64,000 bases of DNA, taken from contig NZ_CP040781.1 of assembly GCF_013463155.1 (NCBI RefSeq), positions 124,001 through 188,000 of the forward strand, written 5' to 3'. Under the pieces are notes generated by a model, which was not told the origin of the DNA, searched no databases, and was given only the letters and a program-made list of their open reading frames with translations. This document shows positions 27,660 through 38,869 of this stretch, one piece after another (the first letter of the stretch is position 1; the number at the start of each line of letters is the position of its first letter). Source of the stretch: Staphylococcus sp. 17KM0847 (GTDB taxonomy: Bacteria > Bacillota > Bacilli > Staphylococcales > Staphylococcaceae). A program made the translations under genes and the position numbers.

Positions 27660-30107
27660 ATGTTATTTGGTAGATTGACAGAACGTGCACAACGCGTATT
27701 AGCACATGCACAAGAAGAAGCGATTCGATTTAATCATTCAAATATAGGAACGGAACATTTATTACTTGGTTTAATGAAAGAACCTGAAGGCATTGCTGCA
27801 AAAGTTTTAGAGAGCTTTGATATTACTGAAGAAAAAGTGATTGCAGAAGTTGAAAAGTTAATAGGTCATGGTCAAGAACATATCGGTACATTACATTATA
27901 CGCCGCGTGCGAAAAAGGTTATTGAATTGTCGATGGATGAAGCGCGTAAACTGCAACATAACTTTGTAGGTACAGAGCATATTTTACTTGGATTAATTCG
28001 TGAAAATGAAGGCGTTGCAGCACGTGTCTTTGCAAACTTAGATTTAAATATTACAAAAGCACGTGCACAAGTCGTGAAAGCATTAGGTAGCCCAGAAATG
28101 GCATCTAACAATAGTCAAACAACTAAGTCGGATAACACACCAACATTAGATAGTTTGGCGAGGGACTTAACTGTCGTTGCCAAAGATGGGACATTGGATC
28201 CAGTTGTGGGACGTAGTAAAGAGATTACACGTGTGATTGAAGTACTCAGTCGACGCACTAAGAATAACCCTGTACTTATCGGTGAACCAGGTGTCGGTAA
28301 AACAGCGATTGCAGAAGGACTTGCGCAAGCCATTGCTAAAAATGAAGTCCCTGAAACATTGAAAGATAAGCGTGTCATGTCATTGGATATGGGAACAGTT
28401 GTTGCAGGTACTAAATATCGTGGTGAGTTTGAAGAACGTTTGAAAAAAGTCATGGAAGAGATTCATCAAGCGGGTAACATCATTCTCTTTATTGATGAGT
28501 TACACACATTAATTGGTGCAGGTGGAGCAGAAGGTGCTATTGATGCATCTAACATTTTAAAACCAGCATTAGCACGTGGTGAGTTACAATGTATTGGTGC
28601 AACAACTTTAGATGAATATCGAAAACATATTGAAAAAGACGCAGCTTTAGAACGTCGTTTTCAACCCGTACAGGTGGATGAACCGACTGTTGAAGATACT
28701 ATTGAAATATTAAAAGGATTACGAGATCGTTATGAAGCACATCATCGTATTACTATTTCAGATGAAGCAGTAGAAGCGGCTGCAAGATTAAGCGATCGTT
28801 ATGTTCAAGATCGTTTCTTACCAGATAAAGCGATTGACTTAATTGATGAAGCAAGTTCTAAAGTACGATTAAGACATCATACAACGCCAACAAATTTGAA
28901 AGAGTTAGAGCAGCAAATTGAACAAGTAAAAAATGAAAAAGATGCAGCAGTTCACGCGCAAGAGTTTGAAAATGCAGCTAATTTAAGAGATAAGCAAACA
29001 AAATTAGAAACACAATATGAAGCAGCAAAAAACGAATGGAAAAATAATCAAGACGGCCAAAATACAACACTTGTAGCAGATGATATTTCTGAAGTGATTG
29101 CGGGTTGGACTGGTATTCCATTAACACGTCTCAATGAAACAGAGTCGGATCGCCTATTAAATTTAGAAGAAACACTGCACGAGCGCGTCATTGGACAAAA
29201 AGACGCAGTAACGTCAATTGCTAAAGCCGTGCGCCGTGCACGCGCGGGTCTTAAAGACCCTAAACGTCCAATTGGTAGCTTTATCTTTTTAGGGCCAACA
29301 GGTGTTGGTAAAACAGAGTTAGCACGTGCACTTGCAGAATCTATGTTTGGCGAAGAGGATGCAATGATTCGTGTTGATATGAGTGAGTATATGGAAAAAC
29401 ATGCAGTAAGTCGTCTCGTTGGTGCGCCTCCTGGATATGTTGGACATGATGATGGCGGTCAATTAACAGAAAAGGTACGTCGCAAACCTTATTCAGTTAT
29501 TTTATTTGATGAGATCGAAAAAGCACATCCAGATATTTTTAATGTATTACTTCAGGTTTTAGATGATGGTCACCTAACAGATACAAAAGGGCGCCGTGTA
29601 GACTTTAGAAATACAGTGATTATCATGACATCGAATGTGGGTGCACAAGAGTTACAAGACCAACGTTTTGCAGGATTTGGCGGTAAAACACAAGGTAGTG
29701 ACTATGAAACAATTCGCAATACAATGATGAAAGAACTTAAAAATGCATTTCGTCCAGAATTTTTAAACCGTGTAGATGATATTATCGTCTTCCATAAGTT
29801 AGATAAAGATGAATTAAAAGAAATTGTGACAAAAATGGTGGGTCAATTAACACAACGCCTATCTGAGCAAAATATTCATGTTCATGTAACAGAAGCAGCA
29901 AAAGAAAAAATTGCCTCTGAAGGCTATGATCCAGAATACGGTGCAAGACCACTGATTCGTGCGATTCAAAAAACAGTTGAAGATAGCTTGAGTGAGTTAA
30001 TTCTTGAAGGCACTGAATTAGAAGGTAAAGATGTTACGGTAGATTATGATGATGCATCATTCCAATATAATGTGACAGAGCGAGAAGTTACAGAAGCAAC
30101 AAAATAA
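27660..30107 (+). CDS. clpC: ClpC AAA+ unfoldase
   Basis: 815-residue HSP100 ATPase that feeds ClpP, including proteins carrying phosphoarginine. Order: ClpN double repeat (residues 3-140) that binds phosphoarginine and adaptors; first AAA domain with Walker A GEPGVGKT at about 208 and FIDELH; a coiled middle domain containing a UVR-like motif ([14 protein letters not shown]); second AAA domain with Walker A GPTGVGKT at about 545; and the C-terminal D2-small domain. Strong ribosome site AGGAGG. Last gene of ctsR-mcsA-mcsB-clpC, ended by a hairpin. Confidence 0.98.
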   Translation: MLFGRLTERAQRVLAHAQEEAIRFNHSNIGTEHLLLGLMKEPEGIAAKVLESFDITEEKVIAEVEKLIGHGQEHIGTLHYTPRAKKVIELSMDEARKLQHNFVGTEHILLGLIRENEGVAARVFANLDLNITKARAQVVKALGSPEMASNNSQTTKSDNTPTLDSLARDLTVVAKDGTLDPVVGRSKEITRVIEVLSRRTKNNPVLIGEPGVGKTAIAEGLAQAIAKNEVPETLKDKRVMSLDMGTVVAGTKYRGEFEERLKKVMEEIHQAGNIILFIDELHTLIGAGGAEGAIDASNILKPALARGELQCIGATTLDEYRKHIEKDAALERRFQPVQVDEPTVEDTIEILKGLRDRYEAHHRITISDEAVEAAARLSDRYVQDRFLPDKAIDLIDEASSKVRLRHHTTPTNLKELEQQIEQVKNEKDAAVHAQEFENAANLRDKQTKLETQYEAAKNEWKNNQDGQNTTLVADDISEVIAGWTGIPLTRLNETESDRLLNLEETLHERVIGQKDAVTSIAKAVRRARAGLKDPKRPIGSFIFLGPTGVGKTELARALAESMFGEEDAMIRVDMSEYMEKHAVSRLVGAPPGYVGHDDGGQLTEKVRRKPYSVILFDEIEKAHPDIFNVLLQVLDDGHLTDTKGRRVDFRNTVIIMTSNVGAQELQDQRFAGFGGKTQGSDYETIRNTMMKELKNAFRPEFLNRVDDIIVFHKLDKDELKEIVTKMVGQLTQRLSEQNIHVHVTEAAKEKIASEGYDPEYGARPLIRAIQKTVEDSLSELILEGTELEGKDVTVDYDDASFQYNVTEREVTEATK

Positions 30108-30116
30108 AGTAAAGCT

Positions 30117-30146
30117 AAAAAGCTAGAGCACGTCTCTAGCTTTTTT
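30117..30146 (+). terminator. Terminator of the ctsR operon
   Basis: AAAGCTAGAG with CTCTAGCTTT around CACGT, then TTTTTT, ten bases after clpC. Confidence 0.92.
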
Positions 30147-30171
30147 GTGTGATTTATACCTCATTCAATAT

Positions 30172-30198
30172 TTGTCAAGAACGGTTCACCAGTATAAA
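30172..30198 (+). promoter_or_regulatory. Possible radA promoter
   Basis: TTGTCA, 15-bp spacer, TATAAA. The spacer is short, so the assignment is tentative. Confidence 0.4.
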
Positions 30199-30235
30199 AT
30201 GGATTTGATATATTAAGAGATGGAGGTGCATAACA

Positions 30236-31606
30236 TTGGCCAAAAAGAAGGTGACATTTGAATGTACAGCTTGTGGTTATCAGACACCGAAATGGATGGG
30301 AAAATGTCCAAATTGTGGCGCTTGGAATAGTATGGATGAAACGATTGAGCAAAAGTCATCGAGCGCAAGACACGGTGTTCGTGCTCAAACGACAACAAAC
30401 ACTAAAGTCCAGAAGTTAGACGATATTAAACATGAGCAGACGCCACGTATTTTAACAGAAAGTCGAGAACTGAATCGTGTATTAGGTGGTGGCATTGTAG
30501 AGGGTTCACTTGTACTTATTGGTGGTGATCCGGGTATTGGAAAGTCAACATTGTTACTTCAAATGTGTGCTGCACTATCAAAAACACGTAAAGTTTTATA
30601 TATCACAGGAGAGGAATCATTAAATCAAACGAAGCTACGTGCGGATCGTCTGGAAGAAGATGCGAGTGCTTTGAATGTTTTTGCTGAAACGAATTTAGAA
30701 GTGATTCACGAAGCGGTCAAAAAAGTTGAGCCGGAGCTTATTGTAGTAGATTCGATTCAAACGATTTTTCATCCGGAAATCAGTTCTGCACCAGGATCGG
30801 TGTCTCAAGTTCGAGAGAGTACACAAAGTTTGATGCATATTGCTAAACAAATGAATATTGCGACATTTATTGTTGGTCATGTGACTAAAGAAGGTCAAAT
30901 TGCTGGTCCACGCTTGCTTGAACATATGGTAGATACAGTACTTTATTTTGAAGGGGATGAGCATCATGCTTATCGTATTTTACGTGCAGTGAAAAACCGC
31001 TTTGGTTCGACACATGAAATGGGTATTTTTGAAATGAAACAGTCAGGTCTACAAAGTGTTATGAATCCATCGGAAATGTTTTTAGAGGAGCGTTCGTCTA
31101 ATGTACCGGGATCCACAATAGTTGCAACAATGGAAGGGACGCGCCCACTACTTATTGAAGTACAAGCACTGGTTACACCAACGACATTTAATAATCCTCG
31201 ACGTATGGCAACGGGCATTGATCATAATCGTTTGAGTTTATTAATGGCTGTTTTAGAGAAAAAAGAAGGCTATTTGTTACAACAACAGGACGCTTATATT
31301 AAAGTAGCTGGTGGTGTGAGATTGACAGAGCCTGCTGTTGATTTGGGCATTATTATTGCAACGGCAACGAGTTTCAAAGATCGTGCGGTGGATGGTTTAG
31401 ATTGTTTTATTGGTGAGGTCGGTTTAACAGGTGAGGTACGTCGGGTATCACGTATTGAGCAACGTGTGCAAGAAGCAGCAAAATTAGGATTCAAACGTGT
31501 AATTATTCCGCAAACGAATATAGGGGGATGGTCGTTTCCAGAAGGGATTGAAGTAGTCGGTGTAACTTCTGTACATGAGGCATTGAAATATGCATTAAAA
31601 GTGTAG
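30236..31606 (+). CDS. radA: DNA repair/branch-migration protein RadA
   Basis: 456-residue RecA-like helicase that processes recombination intermediates. N-terminal zinc finger C10-xx-C13...C24-xx-C27; ATPase core with Walker [11 protein letters not shown] near residue 95 and VVDSIQTI; the RadA-specific KNRFGST; and a C-terminal Lon-like domain ([29 protein letters not shown]). The start codon is TTG at 30236, set by GGAGGTG seven bases upstream; no ATG fits the conserved MAKKK start. yacL follows after five bases to the first in-frame ATG. Confidence 0.96.
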   Translation: MAKKKVTFECTACGYQTPKWMGKCPNCGAWNSMDETIEQKSSSARHGVRAQTTTNTKVQKLDDIKHEQTPRILTESRELNRVLGGGIVEGSLVLIGGDPGIGKSTLLLQMCAALSKTRKVLYITGEESLNQTKLRADRLEEDASALNVFAETNLEVIHEAVKKVEPELIVVDSIQTIFHPEISSAPGSVSQVRESTQSLMHIAKQMNIATFIVGHVTKEGQIAGPRLLEHMVDTVLYFEGDEHHAYRILRAVKNRFGSTHEMGIFEMKQSGLQSVMNPSEMFLEERSSNVPGSTIVATMEGTRPLLIEVQALVTPTTFNNPRRMATGIDHNRLSLLMAVLEKKEGYLLQQQDAYIKVAGGVRLTEPAVDLGIIIATATSFKDRAVDGLDCFIGEVGLTGEVRRVSRIEQRVQEAAKLGFKRVIIPQTNIGGWSFPEGIEVVGVTSVHEALKYALKV

Positions 31607-31620
31607 AGGGGATGAAAGAG

Positions 31621-32682
31621 ATGGACTTTGTGAAACTACTTGTAACGACAGCGTATATCATTATTGGAAGTGTGCTTGGTTATTTCTTAGTCCCTGAAAT
31701 ACTCCATGATTTTAATATGCGTCACCCTATTTTTTTAGAAAATGGCTATGTTGCATCTATTATAGGTGTTCTATGCTTTTTTCTAGTATTTGGATGGTCG
31801 ATTGGACGTGTGACAATTGCAGTTAAAGCGTTGGAGCAATTTATTTTAAGTTATAGTGCAGTTGAAGTTATTTTCGCAACAGTTGGTTTGCTTATGGGTC
31901 TGCTTATTTCTGTGATGATTGCGTTTATCTTAGAGTTTATCGGTACAACATTTATTAATCGTATCGTGCCTATCATTGTCACATTATTGCTGAGTTATTT
32001 AGGATTTCAGTTCGGCTTGAAAAAAAGGGATGAAATGCTGCGGTTCCTTCCAGAAAATATGGCACGTTCAATGTCCGTAGATGTACGTGTAGCAAAGCCT
32101 AAAATTATGGATACGAGTGCAATTATTGATGGGCGTATTTTAAAAGTAATGGAATCAGGATTTATCGATGGTGATATTTTAATTCCTCAAGGTGTCATTA
32201 ATGAACTTCAAATAGTTGCAGATGCAAATGATAGCGTCAAACGCGACAAAGGACGACGTGGTCTCGAAATCTTAAATGCAATTCACCACTCACAATATCC
32301 TACACGTATCATATCCCCGCAAGTTAGCCATGAAAATATTGATGACTTAGTTGTGAAGTTAGCACAACAATACTCTGCCGATGTGATTACAACGGATTAT
32401 AATTTGAATAAAGTATGTATGATTCAGCAAATTAAGGTACTAAATGTGAATGATTTGTCAGCAACATTACGTCCAGAAGTATATCAAGGTGATCGATTTA
32501 ACTTGATGATAACAAAGGCAGGAAAAGAGCGAGGACAAGGTGTGGGGTATTTAGATGATGGTACAATGGTTGTTGTTGAAGAGGCGAAACATCATATTAA
32601 CGATGTTGTAAACATTGAAGTGCTGAGCATTTTACAATCGGCATCGGGACGAATAATCTTTGCGAAAAAGGTGAATGAATAG
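31621..32682 (+). CDS. yacL: PIN/TRAM domain membrane protein YacL
   Basis: 353-residue protein of unknown physiological role. Four hydrophobic segments occupy about residues 1-125. A PIN nuclease-like domain follows (IMDTSAIIDGRILKV with acidic residues, then TTDYNLNKV), and a TRAM domain, probably RNA-binding, ends the protein (GKERGQGVGYLDDGTMVVVE). Start ATG 31621 has GAGGGG nine bases upstream; the ATG nine bases earlier abuts that site and is unlikely. The stop is directly followed by the ispD ATG, so radA-yacL-ispD-ispF probably form one unit. Confidence 0.9.
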   Translation: MDFVKLLVTTAYIIIGSVLGYFLVPEILHDFNMRHPIFLENGYVASIIGVLCFFLVFGWSIGRVTIAVKALEQFILSYSAVEVIFATVGLLMGLLISVMIAFILEFIGTTFINRIVPIIVTLLLSYLGFQFGLKKRDEMLRFLPENMARSMSVDVRVAKPKIMDTSAIIDGRILKVMESGFIDGDILIPQGVINELQIVADANDSVKRDKGRRGLEILNAIHHSQYPTRIISPQVSHENIDDLVVKLAQQYSADVITTDYNLNKVCMIQQIKVLNVNDLSATLRPEVYQGDRFNLMITKAGKERGQGVGYLDDGTMVVVEEAKHHINDVVNIEVLSILQSASGRIIFAKKVNE

Positions 32683-33381
32683 ATGAAAGACTATTATGTA
32701 ATTATTCCGGCAGCAGGTAAAGGTACACGTATGGGACGTTCATATAATAAGTTACTCATTGAGTTAGCGGGGCTGACAATCATTGAGCATACAATCGGAA
32801 TTTTCCAACAAGATGATGCATGTAAAGGTATTTATCTTGCTATCCAACCTAATGAAAGAGACGTTTTGACGACTTTACTTGATCGATTTGATAAAGTAAA
32901 AGCAATGATAGATGGAGGTAAAGAGCGTCAGGAAAGTATCCATAAAGTTATACAAACACTCGATATCGCAGACAATGATATTGTATTGGTGCATGATGGT
33001 GCACGCCCATTTGTTACACATGAAACAATACATAAATTATCTGAGGCTATCGATGAGTATGGTGCTGCAGTTGTTGGTGTACAAGCAAAAGACACTATAA
33101 AAATGGTGGAAAATCATTTTGTTTCTCAAACATTAGAGCGCCGTTATTTATGGCAAGTACAGACACCGCAAGGCGCACAATATGCAAAGTTAAAGTCTGC
33201 ATATAAGTGTGCAAGTCATGAAGGCATTGTTGGAACAGACGATGCGTCACTACTGGAATATGCAGGATATGCAGTTTTTATGGTTGAAGGTGACTATGAC
33301 AACATTAAGGTAACAACAGAAGAAGATTTAACAAATGCAAAAGCAATATTAACGAAAAGGAGAGAGGTTGGATATGTATAG
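32683..33381 (+). CDS. ispD: 2-C-methyl-D-erythritol 4-phosphate cytidylyltransferase
   Basis: Third step of the methylerythritol phosphate (MEP) isoprenoid route: CTP plus MEP to CDP-methylerythritol. The 232-residue protein has the nucleotide-binding [12 protein letters not shown] at the N-terminus, [10 protein letters not shown] near residue 105 and [12 protein letters not shown]. TarI of teichoic acid synthesis is a relative, but the ispF partner and the Bacillus-like position argue for true IspD. Ribosome site AAGGTGA lies in the end of yacL. S. aureus makes isoprenoids by mevalonate and lacks this gene here. Confidence 0.94.
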   Translation: MKDYYVIIPAAGKGTRMGRSYNKLLIELAGLTIIEHTIGIFQQDDACKGIYLAIQPNERDVLTTLLDRFDKVKAMIDGGKERQESIHKVIQTLDIADNDIVLVHDGARPFVTHETIHKLSEAIDEYGAAVVGVQAKDTIKMVENHFVSQTLERRYLWQVQTPQGAQYAKLKSAYKCASHEGIVGTDDASLLEYAGYAVFMVEGDYDNIKVTTEEDLTNAKAILTKRREVGYV

Positions 33382-33850
33382 AGTGGGTTTAGGATATGAT
33401 GTTCATGCGTTTGATGCACAACGCCCTCTAATTATTGGAGGTATTGAAGTGCCACATACATATGGATTAAAAGGGCATAGTGATGCAGACGTGTTATTGC
33501 ACGCAATTACAGACGCAATGCTAGGGGCTTGCGCCCTTGGTGATATTGGGAAGTTGTTTCCAGACACAGATGAACAATTTAAAGATGCAGATTCTAAAAT
33601 TTTACTAAAAGAAGCATATCAGCAAGTGAAAGATATAGGCTATGTTATTCATAATGTAGATGCTACAATTATTGCTGAACGTCCAAAGTTTCGTCCGCAT
33701 ATTGATGCAATGCGTCAAGTTATTGCAGCACTTTTTGATATTGATGTTTCATGGGTGAATGTCAAAGCAACAACGAGTGAAAAACTAGGCTTTACAGGTC
33801 GTCAAGAAGGTATTGCAGCACAGGCGATTGTATCTGTAATTTCAAAATAA
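33374..33850 (+). CDS. ispF: 2-C-methyl-D-erythritol 2,4-cyclodiphosphate synthase
   Basis: Fifth step of the MEP route; cyclises CDP-methylerythritol 2-phosphate with loss of CMP. The 158-residue protein shows the metal site GYDVHAF (Asp, His), [16 protein letters not shown] with the third ligand, [11 protein letters not shown] and the C-terminal [15 protein letters not shown] 33374 gives the usual [11 protein letters not shown] start; a TTG six bases earlier is possible. It overlaps the end of ispD by eight bases. Together with ispD it is strong evidence for a MEP pathway in this organism. Confidence 0.96.
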   Translation: MYRVGLGYDVHAFDAQRPLIIGGIEVPHTYGLKGHSDADVLLHAITDAMLGACALGDIGKLFPDTDEQFKDADSKILLKEAYQQVKDIGYVIHNVDATIIAERPKFRPHIDAMRQVIAALFDIDVSWVNVKATTSEKLGFTGRQEGIAAQAIVSVISK

Positions 33851-33881
33851 ACAGGACACGTATGCATAGGTTTACGGAGCA

Positions 33882-33890
33882 TGCTATAAT
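33882..33890 (+). promoter_or_regulatory. Extended -10 promoter of gltX
   Basis: TGC-TATAAT, 35 bases before the gltX start, with a weak -35 region. Confidence 0.6.
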
Positions 33891-33924
33891 ATAACAATTG
33901 ATGATAAAAACAGGAGTGAACGAT

Positions 33925-35379
33925 ATGAGTGAACGAGTAAGAGTAAGATATGCACCAAGCCCAACAGGATATCTGCATATCGGTAATGCACGTACAGCAT
34001 TATTTAACTATTTATTTGCGAAACATTATGATGGTGATTTTGTAATCCGTATTGAAGACACTGATTCGAAGCGTAATTTAGCAGATGGTGAATCATCACA
34101 ATTTGATAATTTACAATGGCTTGGTTTAGATTGGGATGAGTCTGTTGATAAAGACAAAGGTTATGGACCATATAGACAATCAGAGCGTGGTCATATTTAC
34201 CAACCGCTGATCGACCAATTATTAGCAGAGGATAAAGCGTATAAGTGCTATATGACAGAAGAAGAGTTAGAAGCAGAGCGTCAAGAACAGATTGCACGTG
34301 GTGAAATGCCTAGATATGGTGGAAAGCATGCACATTTAACAGAAGAGGAACGTGCACAATTTGAAGCGGAAGGACGCCAACCTTCTATCCGTTTCCGTGT
34401 ACCTCAAAATCGTACATATCAATTTGATGATATGGTAAAAGGTGAAGTGTCATTCGAATCTGATAACTTTGGTGACTGGGTTATCGTTAAAAAAGATGGT
34501 GTTCCAACATACAACTTTGCTGTTGCAGTAGATGATCATTATATGGAGATTACAGATGTCATTCGAGGCGATGATCATATTTCGAATACACCAAAACAAT
34601 TGATGATATATGAAACATTTGGCTGGGAACCGCCACGTTTTGCACATATGACATTAATTGTAAATGAACAGCGTAAAAAATTAAGTAAACGTGATGGACA
34701 AATTTTACAGTTTATTGAGCAATATCGTGATTTAGGTTACTTGCCTGAAGCCTTATTTAATTTTATTGCACTACTTGGTTGGTCACCAGAAGGCGAAGAA
34801 GAAATTTTTTCAAAACAAGAATTTATTGATATCTTTACAGAACAGCGTTTATCTAAGTCTCCTGCATTTTTTGATAAACAAAAACTTGAATGGATTAATA
34901 ACCAGTACATGAAAGAGAAAGATGCTGAGACAGTATTTGAAATGACGTTGCCACATATGATTAAAGCAGGTTTGTTACCAGAATCTCCTTCAGAAGCAGA
35001 ACTTGATTGGGGACGTAAACTTGTGGCATTATATCAAGAACAAATGAGTTATGCTGGGGAGATTGTTCCGTTATCTGAGCTGTTTTTCCGAGATGAGAAA
35101 GCGTTAGATGAAGCATCGCAAGAAGTGTTAAATGGCGAGCAAGTGCCGGAATTGATGCGCGTCTTATATGGTAAGTTAGAGGCTTTAGCAACCTTTGAAT
35201 CCACTGAAATCAAAAAAGAAATTAAAGCTGTACAAAAAGAAACTGGTATAAAAGGGAAACAGTTATTTATGCCGATTCGTGTAGCAGTTACAGGGCAAAT
35301 GCATGGTCCAGAATTGCCAAATACCATGGAAGTATTAGGTAAAGAAAAAGTGTTGCAACGCATCCAAAAATTATTGTAA
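33925..35379 (+). CDS. gltX: Glutamyl-tRNA synthetase
   Basis: Class I synthetase charging tRNA-Glu and, in Gram-positives, also tRNA-Gln for later amidation. The 484-residue protein has the HIGH motif as [17 protein letters not shown] (about residues 8-24) and the KMSKS motif as KLSKRDG near residue 255, then an all-helical anticodon-binding C-terminus. ATG 33925 follows AGGAGTGA; nine upstream codons in frame are not conserved. A gap of 314 bases to cysE is filled by a T-box leader. Confidence 0.97.
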   Translation: MSERVRVRYAPSPTGYLHIGNARTALFNYLFAKHYDGDFVIRIEDTDSKRNLADGESSQFDNLQWLGLDWDESVDKDKGYGPYRQSERGHIYQPLIDQLLAEDKAYKCYMTEEELEAERQEQIARGEMPRYGGKHAHLTEEERAQFEAEGRQPSIRFRVPQNRTYQFDDMVKGEVSFESDNFGDWVIVKKDGVPTYNFAVAVDDHYMEITDVIRGDDHISNTPKQLMIYETFGWEPPRFAHMTLIVNEQRKKLSKRDGQILQFIEQYRDLGYLPEALFNFIALLGWSPEGEEEIFSKQEFIDIFTEQRLSKSPAFFDKQKLEWINNQYMKEKDAETVFEMTLPHMIKAGLLPESPSEAELDWGRKLVALYQEQMSYAGEIVPLSELFFRDEKALDEASQEVLNGEQVPELMRVLYGKLEALATFESTEIKKEIKAVQKETGIKGKQLFMPIRVAVTGQMHGPELPNTMEVLGKEKVLQRIQKLL

Positions 35380-35396
35380 CTTGAAGATAATTTAAC

Positions 35397-35425
35397 TTGA
35401 TATTAGATTCTAAATCGACTACTAT
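35397..35425 (+). promoter_or_regulatory. Promoter of the cysE T-box operon
   Basis: TTGATA, 17-bp spacer, TACTAT, ahead of the T-box leader. Confidence 0.6.
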
Positions 35426-35439
35426 TAAAGTGAATTTTG

Positions 35440-35641
35440 AATAAAGGATTAGTAAGCTATGAGCATGTTTCAGAGAGTGTACGGAGCTGTGAGTACATCA
35501 TGTGATTAGTCGAATGCACCTTTAGGATAACAATAAAATATACCAATGAGTGAGTATGTGATCCAAACTATAAGGACATATACTAATGAGAGTGGAACCG
35601 TGCGATAGCATCTCTGACATGACGTTAGAGGTGCTATTTTT
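35440..35641 (+). promoter_or_regulatory. Cysteine T-box leader of cysE-cysS
   Basis: Stem I carries CAGAGAG (35471) and the specifier context GAATGCACCTT, with UGC (Cys) at 35515-35517. The T-box core AGTGGAACCGTG is at 35591-35602. The terminator stem ATAGCATCTCT/AGAGGTGCTAT (35605-35637) ends in TTTTT. Uncharged tRNA-Cys should pair with specifier and T-box and allow readthrough into cysE and cysS. The interval between gltX and cysE holds nothing else. Confidence 0.92.
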
Positions 35642-35693
35642 AAATGGAATATTGGAGTTAGAAGTTGAGTATGGAGGAAAGAGGGGGAAGCCA

Positions 35694-36335
35694 ATGTTAA
35701 GACGTATGATGGATGATGTGAAAATGGTGTTTGAGCAAGACCCTGCTGCACGTTCATCTTTTGAAGTCATTACTACTTATGCAGGGTTACATGCTGTATG
35801 GAGTCATTTGATTGCACATAAACTCTATAAAAAAAAGCGCTATATATTAGCACGTATGATTTCACAAGTGTCACGTTTCTTTACGGGGATTGAGATACAT
35901 CCTGGTGCCAAAATTGGGAGGCGTTTATTCATAGATCATGGTATGGGTGTCGTTATTGGAGAAACGTGTACAATTGGTGATAATGTGACAATTTATCAAG
36001 GTGTGACCTTAGGAGGAACAGGCAAAGAAAAAGGTAAACGTCATCCAGATATTGGAGACAATGTACTTATTGCAGCAGGATCGAAAGTTCTCGGAAATAT
36101 TAAGGTTCATTCCAATGTTAATATTGGAGCCAATTCAGTTGTTTTAAGAGATGTTCCTAGTTATACAACAGTAGTGGGTATACCAGGACGTATTGTAAAG
36201 CAGGATGGCAAGCGAATTGGAAAAACATTCGATCACTTAAACTTACCTGATCCTATTTATGAACAAATTAAACAGCTTGAGAAGCAACTCGAACAAACAA
36301 AAAACGGAGAGATTAAAGATGATTACATTATATAA
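35694..36335 (+). CDS. cysE: Serine O-acetyltransferase
   Basis: Acetylates serine with acetyl-CoA to give O-acetylserine, the CysK substrate (cysK at 2.3 kb). The 213-residue protein has an N-terminal helical part and a left-handed beta-helix of hexapeptide repeats: [37 protein letters not shown] with catalytic His/Asp. ATG 35694 gives the conserved [30 protein letters not shown] is the ribosome site. The open frame extends upstream through the T-box terminator and is not coding there. The gene ends inside cysS (17-base overlap). Confidence 0.96.
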   Translation: MLRRMMDDVKMVFEQDPAARSSFEVITTYAGLHAVWSHLIAHKLYKKKRYILARMISQVSRFFTGIEIHPGAKIGRRLFIDHGMGVVIGETCTIGDNVTIYQGVTLGGTGKEKGKRHPDIGDNVLIAAGSKVLGNIKVHSNVNIGANSVVLRDVPSYTTVVGIPGRIVKQDGKRIGKTFDHLNLPDPIYEQIKQLEKQLEQTKNGEIKDDYII

Positions 36336-37719
36336 TACATTGACGCGCCAAAAAGAAGTATTTCAGCCGATAGAGCCTGGAAAAGTTAAAATGTATGTGT
36401 GTGGTCCTACGGTTTACAATTACATTCATATTGGCAATGCACGTCCAGCAATTAATTATGACGTTGTGCGACGTTATTTAGAATATAAAGGTTATGAAGT
36501 AGACTATGTGTCAAACTTTACAGATGTAGATGATAAATTGATCAAGCGTTCACAGGAGTTAGGAGAGACAGTTCCAGAAATTGCTGATCGCTATATCCAA
36601 GCGTTCCACGAAGATACAGGGGCATTGAATGTAAAACCCGCAACATCGAATCCACGCGTTATGGATCATATGGATGATATTATTACTTTTATTAAGAAGT
36701 TGGTGGATGAAGGTTATGCGTATGAAAGTGGAGGCGATGTTTATTTCAGAACACGTCAATTTGAAAGCTATGGCAAGTTAAGTCATCAATCATTAGACGA
36801 CTTAAAAGTTGGAGCACGTATTGAGCAAGGTGAACATAAAGAAGATGCCTTGGACTTTACGCTATGGAAAAAAGCTAAGCCGGGTGAGATCAGTTGGGAG
36901 AGTCCTTTTGGTGAAGGACGCCCGGGCTGGCATATCGAATGCTCTGTAATGGCGTTTCAAAAACTTGGGCCGACCATAGATATTCATGCAGGAGGTAGTG
37001 ACTTACAATTTCCACATCATGAAAATGAAATTGCTCAATCGGAATGTCATAATCATGCACCGTTTGCAAATTATTGGATGCATAATGGATTTATTAATAT
37101 TGATAACGAGAAAATGAGTAAATCACTTGGCAATTTTATTTTAGTTCACGATATTATTAAAGAGATAGATCCAGATGTGTTACGTTTCTTCATGATTAGT
37201 GTGCATTATCGCAGTCCGATTAACTATAATTTAGAATTAGTGGATGCAGCGCGTAGTGGATTATCGCGTATTAGAAATAGTTATCAAGCATTGGTAGAGC
37301 GTGAACCACTTGCGACAAATTTAGTTGTAGATCAGCAATATATAGACCAAACGGAAGCGATATTAATGCAATTTGAAAAAGTGATGGATGATGACTTTAA
37401 TACAGCTAATGCGATCACAGCATGGTATGATTTAGCAAAGTTAAGCAATAAGTATTTACGTGAAAACAATACAGCCCAAACAGTTATTGCACGTATTAAA
37501 GAAGTATTTCATATCTTTAGTGAAGTTCTGGGAGTGCCATTACAGTCTAAAGTAGACACAGAACTTTTAGATGCAGATATTGAAGCATTAATTGAAGAAC
37601 GTAATGAAGCGCGCAAAAACAAAAATTTTGCACGTGCAGATGAAATCCGCGACCAACTTAAAGCTCAAAATATTATACTCGAAGATACGCCTCAAGGTGT
37701 GCGTTTCAAACGTGGATAA
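36319..37719 (+). CDS. cysS: Cysteinyl-tRNA synthetase
   Basis: Class I synthetase of 466 residues charging tRNA-Cys. HIGH motif in [11 protein letters not shown] (near residue 31), zinc ligands in the family positions ([21 protein letters not shown]), and KMSKSLGNF near residue 267. ATG 36319 overlaps the end of cysE and has ACGGAGAGA as ribosome site. Controlled, like cysE, by the T-box upstream, so low charging of its own tRNA raises its expression. mrnC begins within its last codons. Confidence 0.97.
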   Translation: MITLYNTLTRQKEVFQPIEPGKVKMYVCGPTVYNYIHIGNARPAINYDVVRRYLEYKGYEVDYVSNFTDVDDKLIKRSQELGETVPEIADRYIQAFHEDTGALNVKPATSNPRVMDHMDDIITFIKKLVDEGYAYESGGDVYFRTRQFESYGKLSHQSLDDLKVGARIEQGEHKEDALDFTLWKKAKPGEISWESPFGEGRPGWHIECSVMAFQKLGPTIDIHAGGSDLQFPHHENEIAQSECHNHAPFANYWMHNGFINIDNEKMSKSLGNFILVHDIIKEIDPDVLRFFMISVHYRSPINYNLELVDAARSGLSRIRNSYQALVEREPLATNLVVDQQYIDQTEAILMQFEKVMDDDFNTANAITAWYDLAKLSNKYLRENNTAQTVIARIKEVFHIFSEVLGVPLQSKVDTELLDADIEALIEERNEARKNKNFARADEIRDQLKAQNIILEDTPQGVRFKRG

Positions 37720-38113
37720 AAATATGAACTTTAAGTTGCTTAATCCTCTATCACTGGCGTATATGGGGGATGGCGTACTGGATCAATATGTACGTAAATA
37801 TATTATTTTAAAGTATCAAAGTAAACCGAACCGTTTGCATCAAGAAGCCAAACGGTTCGTTTCTGCTAAAAGTCAAGCTCAGACGCTGGAGTTGTTATTA
37901 GCAGAAGGTTGGTTTACAGAGGAAGAACAAGCTATTATTAAACGTGGTCGCAATGCTAAAAGTTATACCAAAGCTAAAAATACAGATATTCAAACATATC
38001 GTAAAAGTTCAGGGCTAGAAGCCATTATAGGTTTTCTATATTTAGATCAGCAAGAAGAGCGGTTAGCGTCATTATTAGAACAAATTGTTATAAATGTAGA
38101 AAAGAGGTGTTAA
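37712..38113 (+). CDS. mrnC: Mini-ribonuclease III
   Basis: 133-residue RNase III catalytic domain without the double-stranded RNA-binding domain; in bacilli it matures 23S rRNA ends. The signature is [20 protein letters not shown] near the N-terminus with the acidic catalytic residues, then KSQAQTL and the second acidic site [16 protein letters not shown]. Start is uncertain: GTG 37712 (overlapping the cysS stop, AAGGTG 12 bases upstream) or ATG 37724. I prefer the GTG because staphylococcal relatives begin with a few residues before the [13 protein letters not shown] core. Confidence 0.93.
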   Translation: MDKNMNFKLLNPLSLAYMGDGVLDQYVRKYIILKYQSKPNRLHQEAKRFVSAKSQAQTLELLLAEGWFTEEEQAIIKRGRNAKSYTKAKNTDIQTYRKSSGLEAIIGFLYLDQQEERLASLLEQIVINVEKRC

Positions 38114-38116
38114 TAC

Positions 38117-38866
38117 GTGGAATCAGAAGTTATTGTAGGACGTCATGCAGTTCGTGAGGCGATTAGCAGTGGGCACGCAGTAAATAAAGTGCTCATCCAA
38201 GAGGGTATAAGAAAACAACATATTGACGATATTTTAAAATCAGCTAAAGCTTTAAAACTTGTTATTCAAACTGTACCCAAATCAAAATTAGATCAAATTT
38301 CAACAGCGCCTCACCAAGGTGTAGCAGCATATATTGCACCTTACAATTATGAAACATTGGAAAACTTCATAACGCAACAAGCACAAAAAGAAGGGTTATC
38401 AACAGTTCTTATTCTTGATGGTTTAGAGGATCCACACAATTTAGGGTCGATTTTACGTACGGCAGATGCAACAGGTGTTGATGGTGTCATTATTCCTAAG
38501 CGTCGATCAGTAGCATTAACCCAAACAGTGGCAAAAGCTTCAACAGGAGCCATTCAGCACGTGCCTGTAATACGCGTAACGAATTTATCACAAACAATAG
38601 ATACATTAAAAGATCAAGGGTATTGGGTGGCTGGAACAGAAGCGAATAATGCAACCGACTATCGTCATATGCAAGTTGATATGCCACTTGCTATCGTTAT
38701 TGGTAGTGAAGGACAAGGTATGAGTCGCCGAGTTAAAGAAAAATGCGATTTTTATATAAAAATTCCGATGGTTGGCCATGTGAATAGTTTAAACGCTTCT
38801 GTAGCAGCAAGTTTAATGATGTATGAAGTGTTAAGAAAGCGCCAGCCCATTGGTGGTGACAAGTAA
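38117..38866 (+). CDS. rlmB: 23S rRNA (guanosine-2'-O-)-methyltransferase RlmB / TrmH family
   Basis: 249-residue SpoU-family methyltransferase with an N-terminal substrate-binding domain ([19 protein letters not shown]) and the knotted catalytic domain: [19 protein letters not shown], then [13 protein letters not shown] and [17 protein letters not shown]. By family it methylates 23S G2251 or a nearby site; the exact target is not proven by sequence. Start is GTG at 38117 with AGAGGTG seven bases upstream. Lies between mrnC and rae1 as in Bacillus. Confidence 0.93.
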   Translation: MESEVIVGRHAVREAISSGHAVNKVLIQEGIRKQHIDDILKSAKALKLVIQTVPKSKLDQISTAPHQGVAAYIAPYNYETLENFITQQAQKEGLSTVLILDGLEDPHNLGSILRTADATGVDGVIIPKRRSVALTQTVAKASTGAIQHVPVIRVTNLSQTIDTLKDQGYWVAGTEANNATDYRHMQVDMPLAIVIGSEGQGMSRRVKEKCDFYIKIPMVGHVNSLNASVAASLMMYEVLRKRQPIGGDK

Positions 38867-38869
38867 TCT

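Noticed and set aside
32912-33100. 62-codon plus-strand frame inside ispD
   Set aside because: Different frame of a well-conserved gene; no evidence of coding.
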